From: Oscillospiraceae bacterium
GTDB taxonomy: Bacteria > Bacillota > Clostridia > Oscillospirales > Oscillospiraceae
Reading direction: 5' to 3'
Length of the DNA: 64,000 bases
NCBI GenBank assembly: GCA_009787625.1
Contig: WQSX01000001.1
Span: forward strand, 62,001 to 126,000
Part shown: positions 25,930 through 35,020 of the stretch, in pieces
How the letters are laid out: each line of letters begins with the position of its first letter
Numbering within the stretch: the first letter of the stretch is position 1
The notes under the pieces: model-generated
What the model was told of the DNA's origin: nothing
The model's input: only the letters and a program-made list of their open reading frames with translations
The model's database searches: none
Program-made: the position numbers and the translations under genes

Positions 25930-28272
25930 ATGGAAAATATAAAAAAGAGATGGACTGCTATTGGGCCGGTTAAGATAGCCTGCTTTGCACTTATAATAAT
26001 TGCATGTTTCAGCTTGTTAAACAGAGGGCTTATTCTTATTGTTGAATCAGAAAATGCAAGGGTTAGCCCTGAAGTTGTTTTTGTAAATTTAGATTCATAT
26101 CAATACTTTCATAACAACAATATGTGGCGTGTTCAAAACGATGCATGGTGGGTGTTGCAATACGGAAGTGAAGAAGCGATTTCAGCCGGATTAAACCTGC
26201 GTTGGGAGCGTCGCCACAATCAGGGGTGGAGTGATATTCTGCAAAGTGAGCGTATGTGGCAGACCTCTGAGTTGGTTGACATCGTTTCCGGGGAGCGTCT
26301 TGGCGTTTTGATTGATGAGGACTCTATGCTTATAGCCGGGCAAGAAGTCGTAGATTTCGCCGAGCACGAAGACAGAATCACACGCCAAGGTGCCAGAATC
26401 GAAAGGTGGGTCACTTCACACGATGACCACTTAGAAGAAGATGCTGATTATGCTCAGCCAAATGCTTATGATGTAACAATTGTAGAAAGCACTAGACAAC
26501 AGGAAATAGATATCATATTCGATGTGGATTTAGGGTTGAGAGCAAATACTCCCGCAAACCGCGCGGAACTTGAAGCAAGAGCAATAGAGTGGCAACTCGC
26601 TAATTTTCGTGGGTCGCTTGAGCGCATTCAAAACACAGATGGGCTTTTGTTCTATCTCCACTTCCCATCACCCGCCCACGCCGATGTTGGGAACGCAATT
26701 TACAGCAACGTGAGTTCAGGGAACCAAACAGCCGAGTTTTTCTTAAACCACAATGTTTCCCACGTCGAAGATAATATGTTTCTCGCATTTGACAACAACT
26801 TTGTCGCCGCAGCTATGGCGAGGTACGCAGAACTTCAAAGTACATTCACTTGGTACGCGATTAATATGTTATCCCTAGTTGCTTTTGCCATGTTCCTTTT
26901 TGTAGTTTTACTGTGCGGCGCAGGCAGGAAGTATCGTACTGAAGGGGTTCACTTTACTCCGATTGATAAACCATATTTGGATATAAGCCTGTTTGTAGTA
27001 GGACTTTGGGCTGTTATAGTATTCGTTATTTTAGTAGAGGAAGTCTTTGGTCTTGCCTGGAGACATGGCAACATAGTGGCTCTTAATGTAGTATTTGCTA
27101 TTGCTTCAATCGTCATTGTCTCACCCATTCTACTTTGGTTTATGAGCTTCTTCAAGCGCTTGAAAGCAGGGAAATTCTGGAAACACACCCTAATCTATGC
27201 AATTTTGGCAAAAGTTATATACCGTAGTCTGCGTTTTTGTGTGGGAGAATCCCGAAATCTTTGGGCGGGAACTAAGTTGACGGGTAAAGTTGCAGTCATA
27301 TCCGCTACCTCATTTATTTTTATCATGTTTATCAGCATTTTTTCAATTTTGATGGATATGGATGGTCGCGGATTTATCGTTGTTTTCCCGATTATCATAG
27401 GTGCTACCGCTACCATAGTTATTTTGTTGCTGAGGTACTCAAAGCGTATACATACTCTCGAACTTGGGGCGCTCAGGGCGAATGAAGGCGACTACGAAAC
27501 CCCAATTGAAGTCGGCGGAGGGGAACTCGGAAGGATTGCCGCTTCGATAAACAATATCTCGGTAGGTATAGGCAAAGCAGTCGATGAGCGCATGAAAAGT
27601 GAGCGGATGAAAGCCGAGCTTATAACAAATGTGTCGCACGATATCCGCACTCCACTCACATCTATTATAACCTATACAGACTTGCTAAAACATGAGGGCT
27701 TAGATAGCGAAAAAGCACCCGAATATCTCGATGTGCTTACCCAAAAATCGCAGAGGTTAAAGACATTGACCGATGAGCTCTTTGAAGCCGCAAAAGCTGC
27801 AAGCGGCAACATCGACGTTGACCTCTCTGATTTAGACATTGTAGCACTTTTAAATCAGGTGCTGGGGGAGAACGATAACGCTATAAAAAGCTCAGGGCTT
27901 GATATCCGCACGAAATTCCCGGCAGGAAAACTAAAAATACGTGCCGATGGCAGATTAATGCAACGTGTGGTGGAGAATCTTTTGTCAAATGTATGCAAGT
28001 ATTCCCTTCCGGACTCCCGTGTATATATAGACGTTTTAGCGACAGAAGGCTCACGCATGAAGCTTGACATAAAGAACATATCAGCAACAGAGCTAAATTT
28101 CGACCCAAGCGAACTCACAGAGCGATTTAAACGCGGCGATGACTCCCGCTCCGACGGCGGAAGCGGACTCGGGTTATCAATAGTTCAAAGCTTCGTACTG
28201 GCGCAAAACGGACGATTCGAAACAGCAATAGACGGAGACCTATTCAAAGCCACAGTAACCCTACCCATGTAG
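25930..28272 (+). CDS. Multi-pass sensor histidine kinase, partner of the upstream regulator
   Basis: The protein is 780 residues. A membrane helix at about 14-37 is followed by a ~270-residue extracytoplasmic region of unknown fold. Further membrane helices lie near 312-332, 352-375, 388-410 and 455-495. HisKA has His570 in NVSHDIRTPLTSI. HATPase has NLLSNVCKYS and GGSGLGLSIVQSFV. The central DNGxGxx box is replaced by a DIKNISATEL segment, as in VanS/VncS-like kinases of this group. There is no receiver or HPt domain. It ends with a TAG stop supplied by a palindromic repeat at 28270. Confidence 0.92.
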   Translation: MENIKKRWTAIGPVKIACFALIIIACFSLLNRGLILIVESENARVSPEVVFVNLDSYQYFHNNNMWRVQNDAWWVLQYGSEEAISAGLNLRWERRHNQGWSDILQSERMWQTSELVDIVSGERLGVLIDEDSMLIAGQEVVDFAEHEDRITRQGARIERWVTSHDDHLEEDADYAQPNAYDVTIVESTRQQEIDIIFDVDLGLRANTPANRAELEARAIEWQLANFRGSLERIQNTDGLLFYLHFPSPAHADVGNAIYSNVSSGNQTAEFFLNHNVSHVEDNMFLAFDNNFVAAAMARYAELQSTFTWYAINMLSLVAFAMFLFVVLLCGAGRKYRTEGVHFTPIDKPYLDISLFVVGLWAVIVFVILVEEVFGLAWRHGNIVALNVVFAIASIVIVSPILLWFMSFFKRLKAGKFWKHTLIYAILAKVIYRSLRFCVGESRNLWAGTKLTGKVAVISATSFIFIMFISIFSILMDMDGRGFIVVFPIIIGATATIVILLLRYSKRIHTLELGALRANEGDYETPIEVGGGELGRIAASINNISVGIGKAVDERMKSERMKAELITNVSHDIRTPLTSIITYTDLLKHEGLDSEKAPEYLDVLTQKSQRLKTLTDELFEAAKAASGNIDVDLSDLDIVALLNQVLGENDNAIKSSGLDIRTKFPAGKLKIRADGRLMQRVVENLLSNVCKYSLPDSRVYIDVLATEGSRMKLDIKNISATELNFDPSELTERFKRGDDSRSDGGSGLGLSIVQSFVLAQNGRFETAIDGDLFKATVTLPM

Positions 28273-28293
28273 GTGCGATTATCAATCGCCCGC
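28270..28293. repeat. TAGGGG-type palindrome overlapping a stop codon (copy 1)
   Basis: TAGGTGCGATT, then AATCGCCCGC: GCGATT pairs with AATCGC. The first three bases are the stop codon of the histidine kinase gene. It is a weaker relative of the copies at 28314, 57741 and 58492. Confidence 0.5.
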
Positions 28294-28313
28294 TGAACCA
28301 CATTGCACAATTG

Positions 28314-28340
28314 TAGGGGCGACCGTCCTCGGTCGCCCGC
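28314..28340. repeat. TAGGGG-type palindrome (copy 2)
   Basis: GGGCGACC pairs perfectly with GGTCGCCC around GTCCTC. It follows copy 1 by 20 nt between the convergent kinase genes, and may serve as a transcript end for both. Confidence 0.7.
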
Positions 28341-28396
28341 CTGCGGAAAGCACGCCCCATAAACAGCAACGCGCCCAACACCTCGCAAAATCGGAT

Positions 28397-31300
28397 TTAT
28401 CGCCCCTCAAGCCAAACATCAATGCGCTCAATAGCCTCATCCATTTCACCACAGAGGATATGGTCTGCCAGCGCCTCTAAGAGTTCCTTTGTCTGAGCAG
28501 AACAGGTGGCAGCTTCAATCTCCAAAATCACTTTTTCGGCAACTTCAGTGTCAAAGTTTTCACAAGCATCTCTGACTATGCCAAGTTTTTCTTTGACAAA
28601 CTTCGGGTTTTCGTCAATGTCTAAGCCGGTATCGTCTGCTTCGACGGAGCGAAGTGAATGTGCTACTCTTAAAGTGTCAGCCAAAAACTGAGCTGTTTTG
28701 CCGTAGATAGCAGTAAAGTTCTCACTGTTACCAGCCTGCTCCAGTTCAGCCGCAACTCTCGATAGATTAGTCTCCCCAATGGTATTGAACGCATTTTTCA
28801 GGGCGTGAACTCGCACGGTGTAGTTTTTGAGTCCGGCGCTGTCAAGCATACTGCTCTCCACTAACGACTCGATGACGCCAACTGCGTTGTCAACATCTTT
28901 CAGGAAACATTTGACCAGCTCATCGGAAAGTTTTACATCACCATTTGAAACATCTGAACCTGCGTCGCTCGTCTCGTTTTCAGCACTTTCCGACGATTTT
29001 TTGTACCTTACATATTTTGTGAGAACTTCTTCTATTTTAGCAGTATCTATTGGCTTAGCTACAAAATCATTGAACCCACTCTCCAAAAACATCTCCTCAG
29101 CTCCTCGGAGCGCATTCGCAGAAAACGCAACAATCGGCGCATTATAGCCCATTAAGCGGAGCAACCTGGTTGCCTCAACGCCGTCCATCACGGGCATCAT
29201 ATGATCCATAAAAATAACATCATACACACTGCCGTTCTGAATTTTAGTGATTACCTCACTGCCGTTAGATGCAGTGTCAATTGACAGCTGATAAGGCTTC
29301 AAAACCTCTTTTGCAACATATAAATTTGACTCACTATCGTCTACTATCAAAACCTTTCCGTGCGGTATCGGTTCATAATTTATTGATTTGATGTCTCTCA
29401 GTGATTTGAACGTGGTATCTAAATTCTGTAAGCGGTCTGCTTTCCATTTTCCGAGCACCTCATCACCGGTCATTTTCTGTGGCAACAGCACAGTAAACAC
29501 GCTCCCTACGCCCTTTTCACTCTCAACATAAATATCTCCGTCCATCATTGTGACCAGGCGATTAGTAATGTAAAGCCCTAAACCACTACCTTGAACATTG
29601 CGATTTTCTTCGTTGTTAAATCTTGTGAACTCACTCACAAATAAGCTGTCAACTTGCTCCTTGGTCATACCCTGACCTGTATCACTCACTTTAATTTGTA
29701 GAGTCAGTTCATCGTTTCCTTTGAGCTGGTGAACACTAATTGCTAAATTAATATCACCTTCTTTTGTGTATTTAATTGCGTTTGACAATAAATTGTTTAA
29801 AATTTGCTTAATGCGAAGCTCGTCACCAATCATAAATGCGGGTAACTTCTGGTCTATTGCCAGTTTAATTTTAATTTTTGTGTTATTAAAGGTCATGAGG
29901 TTCAATTGCATGGTATTCATAATTAGTTTAGCAGTTTCATAAATAGAAGGAATAAGTTCAAACCGACCTGATTCTACTTTGGATAAGTCGAGAATATCGT
30001 TAATAATTGCTAACAGCAGGTTTGACGAGTTATAGATTCTTAAAAACGCATCTTCTGTTTCCGATGGATGCACACCTTTTTGTATCTCTATTTCGGAAAT
30101 ACCCATAACGGCATTCATCGGCGTGCGAATTTCATGGCTAATACTTGCCAAAAATCTACTTTTTGCTCGGTTTGCCTCTTGCTCTCTAGCGACAGTCTCT
30201 TCGAGCTTATTGATCATGTCCTTTTCCTTGCGCATATCGCGGACATAAGCTATGGCAACTGTTTTGCCAATCAATTTGACGCGCTCTACGTTGCAATAAC
30301 ACGGAATCATCGTTTTTTTGTCTAAAGTGCAGTGCATCCATTCAGACTCCGCACTTCCCTCTTTGAGCGCTCTGGCAATTACGTCGTGAGCTTTTTTCCT
30401 AGACGGCGTTCCGCATGGCTGAAACTCCGGACACAAATCCAAAAATCTCTCCACATATACTTTATTATCCGTAAGACCAAAGAGTGTTGCCGCCGCCTTG
30501 TTTGCGTCTATGACATTTAAGTTCTCCTCGAAAATAGCACAGAGTATAGGGGAAGCATCCAGCATTCCCCGAAGTCGTTGCTCCATTAATGCTGTGTTTT
30601 CCAGATTCTTGTGGTAGTCACGCATATCTTGAATGAAGCAAATGACATTATTGTTGTCGCCGACGTCAAACCTGATTGCCGTCAAATTGCAGGGGATAAT
30701 TTCACCTTTTGTATTTAGGTGAATCCATTCATGGTGGCTAATTCCATTATTGTATGCCTCTTGATATAGTTGTTTTGCTTTTCCTCTGCTTGAACTTCCG
30801 TCAGGCTGAAACATAGGACTTAGCTTGATAAAATTGTCGCTTAAAGCCCCCGTAGATGGCACTTCAAACATTTTTAGTGCCTCTCCGTTACTTTCCGTGA
30901 TGTTCAGTTCTTCATCAATAACAATTGCCACCAGCGGCATTATGTCTATGATTGTCCGCAATGCTACATTTGTCGCTATATCGGATTCTATTGCATCTAC
31001 TAATATGCTTTTGGTGTAATTTACACAGTTTTCCTTGTGATTTATATCAAGGACAATCGCCTCTGCCAGAGATCTGCACTTGCTATATCCGCAAGCACCG
31101 CAATCTATGTGCCGTGCATCTGTAACGTGTTTAAGAAGTTTTGAAGTGAGTACATCTTCTATCTCTTCTTCAGTGACTATTCTCTTGTCCGCATTATGTT
31201 CAACCTCAGATTCACACATAAAATCTTCTATATTCAGATTTTCAAAATTTTCATTCAACTGTCTAATGCGTTCAGTGGGATGAACCCACACTTCATCTCC

Positions 31301-32326
31301 GTGGCTGTTTGCGTTCAGGCTGTTATTTTTTCTCGCTGAATGTGCTCGGAAAGTCACTGCATTCACCTTTATGTCGCTTTGATTCACGCCTGCTCCTCTT
31401 ACACACCCTGATTTACAGTTCAAAATGTCAAGAAGCTCCGGAAGCATATTACTGTCAGATTCGTAACTTTTAAGATGCTCATATGCATCATCTGCACCGG
31501 TAACCAACAAGGAATAAGTTTCCCTGTTGAAGTAATAGTCTATACAATTGCTCAATCCTCCGGTGACTGAAAATATCGAACTCGCTTCAAACTCGGTCTC
31601 GCAGCCCACTTGCTCATAGTCACTCAAATTTACATCGTTCTTTTTTATATGATCCAGTATGTTTTTGAATGTTATGCTGTATTTGGCGCGCCCCGTGCCT
31701 CGCATTGATTGAATTTCCGTTTTCTTTACTATGCATGGGCTTATGATTACAAGCTCATCTGAAACCTTAAGATATTTTTTCAGATAGATTGCCATGCACA
31801 TCATGGGGCTTTGAATTGGTGCCAAATTATTAACGAGCTGCGGCATGTGTTTTTCAATGTATGTGACTATTGATGGGCATGTTCGCGAAATAATCCCCGT
31901 AGAGCGGTGTTCTCGCATATAATTCACATAACCCCAAACCGCTATGTCCGCACCAAAACCTGCCGGGTAGAATTCTTTCATACCCAAGCTTTTTAAATAA
32001 CCCAATATATGCTTAAACTCGTCCGGGTAGAGCAAGTAAAACGAAGGGGCTATGATTGCTGAAAATGCTTTGCCGCTGCTCAAATCCGAAATGAAGTCAG
32101 CAAAGTCATCTCTATACCTTCTGGCTTCACGAAAGCATACCTTAATGCATGTGCCGCAAAGGATACACTCCTTTTCATCGACACATGTCACAAAGGATAA
32201 ATCATCACGCTGAACAGACACGTTTGCCCTGAGAATCGGGCATCCGCGAATACACTTACTGCAATCTATACACGTTGACTCGTCCGTATAGACTAAACCT
32301 GTGTTATACTCAGCTCCTGCTTGCAT
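28397..32326 (-). CDS. Hydrogenase-like sensor fused to PAS-PAS hybrid histidine kinase with REC and HPt
   Basis: The protein is 1309 residues with no membrane segment. Domains in order: two [4Fe-4S] motifs (Cys19-64); an H-cluster domain with Cys150 (SRTCPS), Cys198 (SPCIVK), Cys304 and Cys308 (NCKSGC); an Fe-S motif (Cys409/412/417/434); two PAS domains (about 455-570 and 585-700); HisKA (His731 in ISHEIRTPMNAV); HATPase (NLLSNAIKYT, DTGQGM, GSGLGLYI); a receiver (Asp1041 in FMDHMMPVMDG); and an HPt domain (His1174 in VRVHALKNAF). All four H-cluster cysteines are kept, but the preceding proton-transfer Cys is Thr, as expected for a sensor. It probably detects H2 or redox state and passes phosphate to the receiver encoded just upstream. 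ATG 32326 starts 2 nt after that gene's stop; the frame opens 12 codons earlier. Confidence 0.9.
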   Translation of the reverse strand: MQAGAEYNTGLVYTDESTCIDCSKCIRGCPILRANVSVQRDDLSFVTCVDEKECILCGTCIKVCFREARRYRDDFADFISDLSSGKAFSAIIAPSFYLLYPDEFKHILGYLKSLGMKEFYPAGFGADIAVWGYVNYMREHRSTGIISRTCPSIVTYIEKHMPQLVNNLAPIQSPMMCMAIYLKKYLKVSDELVIISPCIVKKTEIQSMRGTGRAKYSITFKNILDHIKKNDVNLSDYEQVGCETEFEASSIFSVTGGLSNCIDYYFNRETYSLLVTGADDAYEHLKSYESDSNMLPELLDILNCKSGCVRGAGVNQSDIKVNAVTFRAHSARKNNSLNANSHGDEVWVHPTERIRQLNENFENLNIEDFMCESEVEHNADKRIVTEEEIEDVLTSKLLKHVTDARHIDCGACGYSKCRSLAEAIVLDINHKENCVNYTKSILVDAIESDIATNVALRTIIDIMPLVAIVIDEELNITESNGEALKMFEVPSTGALSDNFIKLSPMFQPDGSSSRGKAKQLYQEAYNNGISHHEWIHLNTKGEIIPCNLTAIRFDVGDNNNVICFIQDMRDYHKNLENTALMEQRLRGMLDASPILCAIFEENLNVIDANKAAATLFGLTDNKVYVERFLDLCPEFQPCGTPSRKKAHDVIARALKEGSAESEWMHCTLDKKTMIPCYCNVERVKLIGKTVAIAYVRDMRKEKDMINKLEETVAREQEANRAKSRFLASISHEIRTPMNAVMGISEIEIQKGVHPSETEDAFLRIYNSSNLLLAIINDILDLSKVESGRFELIPSIYETAKLIMNTMQLNLMTFNNTKIKIKLAIDQKLPAFMIGDELRIKQILNNLLSNAIKYTKEGDINLAISVHQLKGNDELTLQIKVSDTGQGMTKEQVDSLFVSEFTRFNNEENRNVQGSGLGLYITNRLVTMMDGDIYVESEKGVGSVFTVLLPQKMTGDEVLGKWKADRLQNLDTTFKSLRDIKSINYEPIPHGKVLIVDDSESNLYVAKEVLKPYQLSIDTASNGSEVITKIQNGSVYDVIFMDHMMPVMDGVEATRLLRLMGYNAPIVAFSANALRGAEEMFLESGFNDFVAKPIDTAKIEEVLTKYVRYKKSSESAENETSDAGSDVSNGDVKLSDELVKCFLKDVDNAVGVIESLVESSMLDSAGLKNYTVRVHALKNAFNTIGETNLSRVAAELEQAGNSENFTAIYGKTAQFLADTLRVAHSLRSVEADDTGLDIDENPKFVKEKLGIVRDACENFDTEVAEKVILEIEAATCSAQTKELLEALADHILCGEMDEAIERIDVWLEGR

Positions 32327-32328
32327 TG

Positions 32329-32724
32329 CTAGGCATTTGCCGCAAGGTGTTTTCTGACGCACGTTCGGAGTGCTTCTGCGTTAATAGGCTTGGTCAAGTA
32401 GTCTGAGGCACTTCGCGTAATCATTTCCAGTTGCATTCTATCGCTTAGTTCTGTTGTTAGAAATATAGCGGGAGTCTTGGCGGTTGCCTTTCTTGACCTT
32501 ATTTCAAGTAGCGTCTCAAAACCTGTCATATCCGGCATATAGTAATCAAGAATAATTAAATCAGGGGTATTAGAATTGAGATACGCAAGAACCTCTTCTC
32601 CGGATTTAAAAGCAGCTACATCATATTCGCGCCTCAGAAGCTCAGTTACCTCTCGGCATACAGACACTTGGTCATCTACAACTACAATTTTCGACTTCTT
32701 TTCAAAACTAGCTCCACTACTCAT
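32329..32724 (-). CDS. Stand-alone receiver-domain response regulator (CheY-like)
   Basis: The 131-residue protein is a single receiver domain. It has Asp17/Asp18 in VVVDDQ, phospho-acceptor Asp60 in IILDYYMPDMTG, Thr in LTTE and Lys in LTKPI. There is no output domain, so it acts by protein contact, as CheY or Spo0F do. GGAGGAAT lies ahead of ATG 32724. It is co-transcribed with the hydrogenase-kinase gene, whose start follows the TAG stop by 2 nt. It is the obvious partner for that kinase's HPt domain, or a link to the flagellar motor. Confidence 0.92.
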   Translation of the reverse strand: MSSGASFEKKSKIVVVDDQVSVCREVTELLRREYDVAAFKSGEEVLAYLNSNTPDLIILDYYMPDMTGFETLLEIRSRKATAKTPAIFLTTELSDRMQLEMITRSASDYLTKPINAEALRTCVRKHLAANA

Positions 32725-32817
32725 AAAGATTATTCCTCCAAAATAAATTGTTTTTTATTTAACGGCAAACCGTAGCCCTGCATCTTGTGTGTAACTTATA
32801 AAATGCACTTAAACGTA

Positions 32818-32846
32818 ATTATACTTCTTTAAACGCAAAAATGCAA
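32818..32846 (-). promoter_or_regulatory. Promoter for the receiver / hydrogenase-kinase operon
   Basis: On the minus strand, TTGCAT (32846-32841), a 17-bp spacer and a perfect TATAAT (32823-32818), 93 nt upstream of ATG 32724. The 374-nt divergent region 32725-33098 contains only this promoter, the plus-strand promoter at 32959 and the tandem repeat at 32986. Confidence 0.7.
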
Positions 32847-32958
32847 CACAAAGATGCAATATTGTGATAGGTATTCACCAAAATGTTACAAAATGCGCAG
32901 TAATGAAGGGAAATGGCAAAAAAATATCACAATTATCAAAAAAGACACATTTAAGCAC

Positions 32959-32987
32959 TTGATTTTTTAACTAAAATATGGTAAATT
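32959..32987 (+). promoter_or_regulatory. Promoter for the hydrogenase-MCP gene
   Basis: TTGATT (32959-32964), a 17-bp spacer and TAAATT (32982-32987). Transcription would start near 32994, inside a tandem repeat. Confidence 0.5.
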
Positions 32988-33014
32988 CTTCTACGGTAGG
33001 TTCTTCTACGGTAG
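32986..33014 (+). repeat. 15-bp tandem repeat at the predicted transcription start
   Basis: TTCTTCTACGGTAG occurs exactly twice, at 32986-32999 and 33001-33014. Its position over the -10 and start site suggests a double operator for a regulator of the signalling island. Confidence 0.6.
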
Positions 33015-33098
33015 AATTCTGACACTTTTTGTGGCATCAAAATAGCAAAATTGCTGTTTTGTTTTTACCACCACTAAACAATGACTGGAGAGTATTTT

Positions 33099-34904
33099 AT
33101 GCGTAAACTCATCAACGAAGACATAGCAAAATGTGTAGGTTGTAACCGATGTATCCGTGTATGCCCCGTTGAGGGGGCAAATCGCGTCTATAAAGACGAA
33201 AGTGGCATCAAAGTTTCAATCAATGCAGATAGTTGCATTGCGTGCGGATTTTGTATCGACACATGCCGCCACAAGGTTAGATTCTACGAAGATGACACCG
33301 AACAGTTTCTCGCTGATTTAAGGCGCGGCGAACCGATTTCTCTTTTTGTAGCACCTGCAATCCAAACCATCGAGGGCGGAATGCAAATGCTGACATGGCT
33401 CAGAAAATTGGGTGTTAAAAAAATCATCGATGCATCAATAGGTGCTGACATCTGTACATGGGCACACATTCGTTACATTGAAGCGAACAACCCACACTCC
33501 GTTATCACCCAACCTTGCCCCGCAATTGTCAATTACATCTTAAAATACAAACACAGTCTCATCAGATATCTTTCACCTGTACACAGCCCAATGCTTTGCA
33601 CAGCTATCTGGATGAAACGTTATGATAGAAACAACGATGCAATTGCCGCTATTTCTCCCTGTGTAGCGAAAGCTCATGAGTTTGAACAAACAGGACTTGT
33701 CAAATACAATGTCACTATAAAAAGTTTGATGCATTATCTAAAAGATAATGATATTGAATTGCCACAGCAAGAGTCAACCTTTGACAACAGAGAGGCCGCA
33801 TTCGGTCGCTTGTACTCTATGCCGGGTGGTTTGAAAGAGAATCTTGAGTTTTATTTTAGCAAGAAGCTACGCATTGACCAAGCGGAAGGGCAGGGCGTTG
33901 TATATGAATCTATCGACGCTTTTGCAGAAGAAAACCCCGCCCATCTTCCTACAATTTTCGACGTTCTAAACTGTGGTGAAGGCTGTAACCTCGGTACCGC
34001 GGTTGACCACACTGTGAGCCGATTTGCAACTCATTCCATGATGGATAAGAGTAGAAAAGAAATATTAAAGACATTTGACCATGAATATTACAACAGAATG
34101 TTGGCACATTTTGACCAACGTCTGAATAAAAATGACTTCCTGAGAAGATATGTCCCAATGCCAACGAAATCACTGGCTGTTTCTGAGGAACGCATTGAAG
34201 AAGGTTTCCAAAAGCTCCACAAAAGCACTGAAGCACAAAGAACTTTTGACTGTGCGGCTTGTGGCTGTGATACGTGCTATGATATGTCAAAATCAATTGT
34301 GCTCGGCGACAATATCCCCGAAAACTGTATTCAAATGCTGCATGATGAGATTGTAGATGTTCTTGATATTGCCGTTTCTAACATCAGTAGTGCGGAGCTT
34401 TTAGAGAAAGATATCACCGGAATTAAAGAGAAATCAGAAGTCATATCTGAACTCATGAGCACTCTAAATGAAGGAATTTCAAAGTTTGAAATCATCTCAA
34501 AAAGCATTTTGTCAATCGCTACGCATACAAATCTCGTTGCTCTCAATGCCTCTATTGAGGCGGCACGAGCAGGCATACACGGAAAGGCGTTTGCTGTAGT
34601 TGCTGAAGAAGTTCAAGCTCTTGCGGCTAAATCCAAAGAGGTTGTTTCGGAATCAGAGGAGATTACGAAAAAATCACTAAAGGCAATCGTTTCTGTCAAT
34701 GATTTGATAACCAGTATATCCGAAGGCTATGATAAAGCCCATATCAGTATATCCGTCATCAACCAAAGCCTTGCAAAAATCGTAAACACCATGGATATAG
34801 AAAGAGCGCCCAAACAACCCAGAGAAATGATGCAACAACTTCCGGAAGCCGCAACAACGACTGAGGATGAATCCGAAGATTCTTCTGAGTATGCGCTTCA
34901 GTAA
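33099..34904 (+). CDS. Soluble hydrogenase-like sensor fused to a methyl-accepting chemotaxis signalling domain
   Basis: The protein is 601 residues without membrane helices. Two N-terminal [4Fe-4S] motifs (Cys12-22 and Cys46-56) precede an H-cluster domain with Cys140 (TQPCPA), Cys188 (SPCVAK), Cys292 and Cys296 (NCGEGC). An Fe-S motif follows (Cys385/388/393/410). From about residue 425 a coiled coil leads to a chemoreceptor tip at about 472-512, containing NLVALNASIEAARAG and FAVVAEEVQALA. The proton-transfer Cys position is Pro, so hydrogen turnover is unlikely. It is therefore best read as a cytoplasmic chemoreceptor using an H-cluster or related Fe-S centre as sensor, signalling to CheW/CheA encoded elsewhere. 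ATG 33099 follows GGAGAG. It diverges from the hydrogenase-kinase gene. Confidence 0.9.
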   Translation: MRKLINEDIAKCVGCNRCIRVCPVEGANRVYKDESGIKVSINADSCIACGFCIDTCRHKVRFYEDDTEQFLADLRRGEPISLFVAPAIQTIEGGMQMLTWLRKLGVKKIIDASIGADICTWAHIRYIEANNPHSVITQPCPAIVNYILKYKHSLIRYLSPVHSPMLCTAIWMKRYDRNNDAIAAISPCVAKAHEFEQTGLVKYNVTIKSLMHYLKDNDIELPQQESTFDNREAAFGRLYSMPGGLKENLEFYFSKKLRIDQAEGQGVVYESIDAFAEENPAHLPTIFDVLNCGEGCNLGTAVDHTVSRFATHSMMDKSRKEILKTFDHEYYNRMLAHFDQRLNKNDFLRRYVPMPTKSLAVSEERIEEGFQKLHKSTEAQRTFDCAACGCDTCYDMSKSIVLGDNIPENCIQMLHDEIVDVLDIAVSNISSAELLEKDITGIKEKSEVISELMSTLNEGISKFEIISKSILSIATHTNLVALNASIEAARAGIHGKAFAVVAEEVQALAAKSKEVVSESEEITKKSLKAIVSVNDLITSISEGYDKAHISISVINQSLAKIVNTMDIERAPKQPREMMQQLPEAATTTEDESEDSSEYALQ

Positions 34905-34931
34905 AGAAAATAATAGTTTTGCCATCTATGA

Positions 34932-34962
34932 GCAGAGGGACTTTGTGTTACAGTCCCTCTGC
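34932..34962. terminator. Terminator-like hairpin after the hydrogenase-MCP gene
   Basis: GCAGAGGGACT (34932-34942) pairs perfectly with AGTCCCTCTGC (34952-34962). Only a weak T-rich stretch follows, so some read-through into the next kinase gene is likely. Confidence 0.65.
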
Positions 34963-34984
34963 CGTATTGCTTAGTGGACTATTT

Positions 34985-35007
34985 GTGCCTAGGGATTACT
35001 GAAAGGA
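34985..35007 (+). promoter_or_regulatory. Bipartite leader box with RBS before the hybrid kinase
   Basis: GTGCCTAGG (34985-34993), 7 nt, then GAAAGGA (35001-35007), serving ATG 35021. Confidence 0.5.
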
Positions 35008-35020
35008 ATGAATTTTTTAT

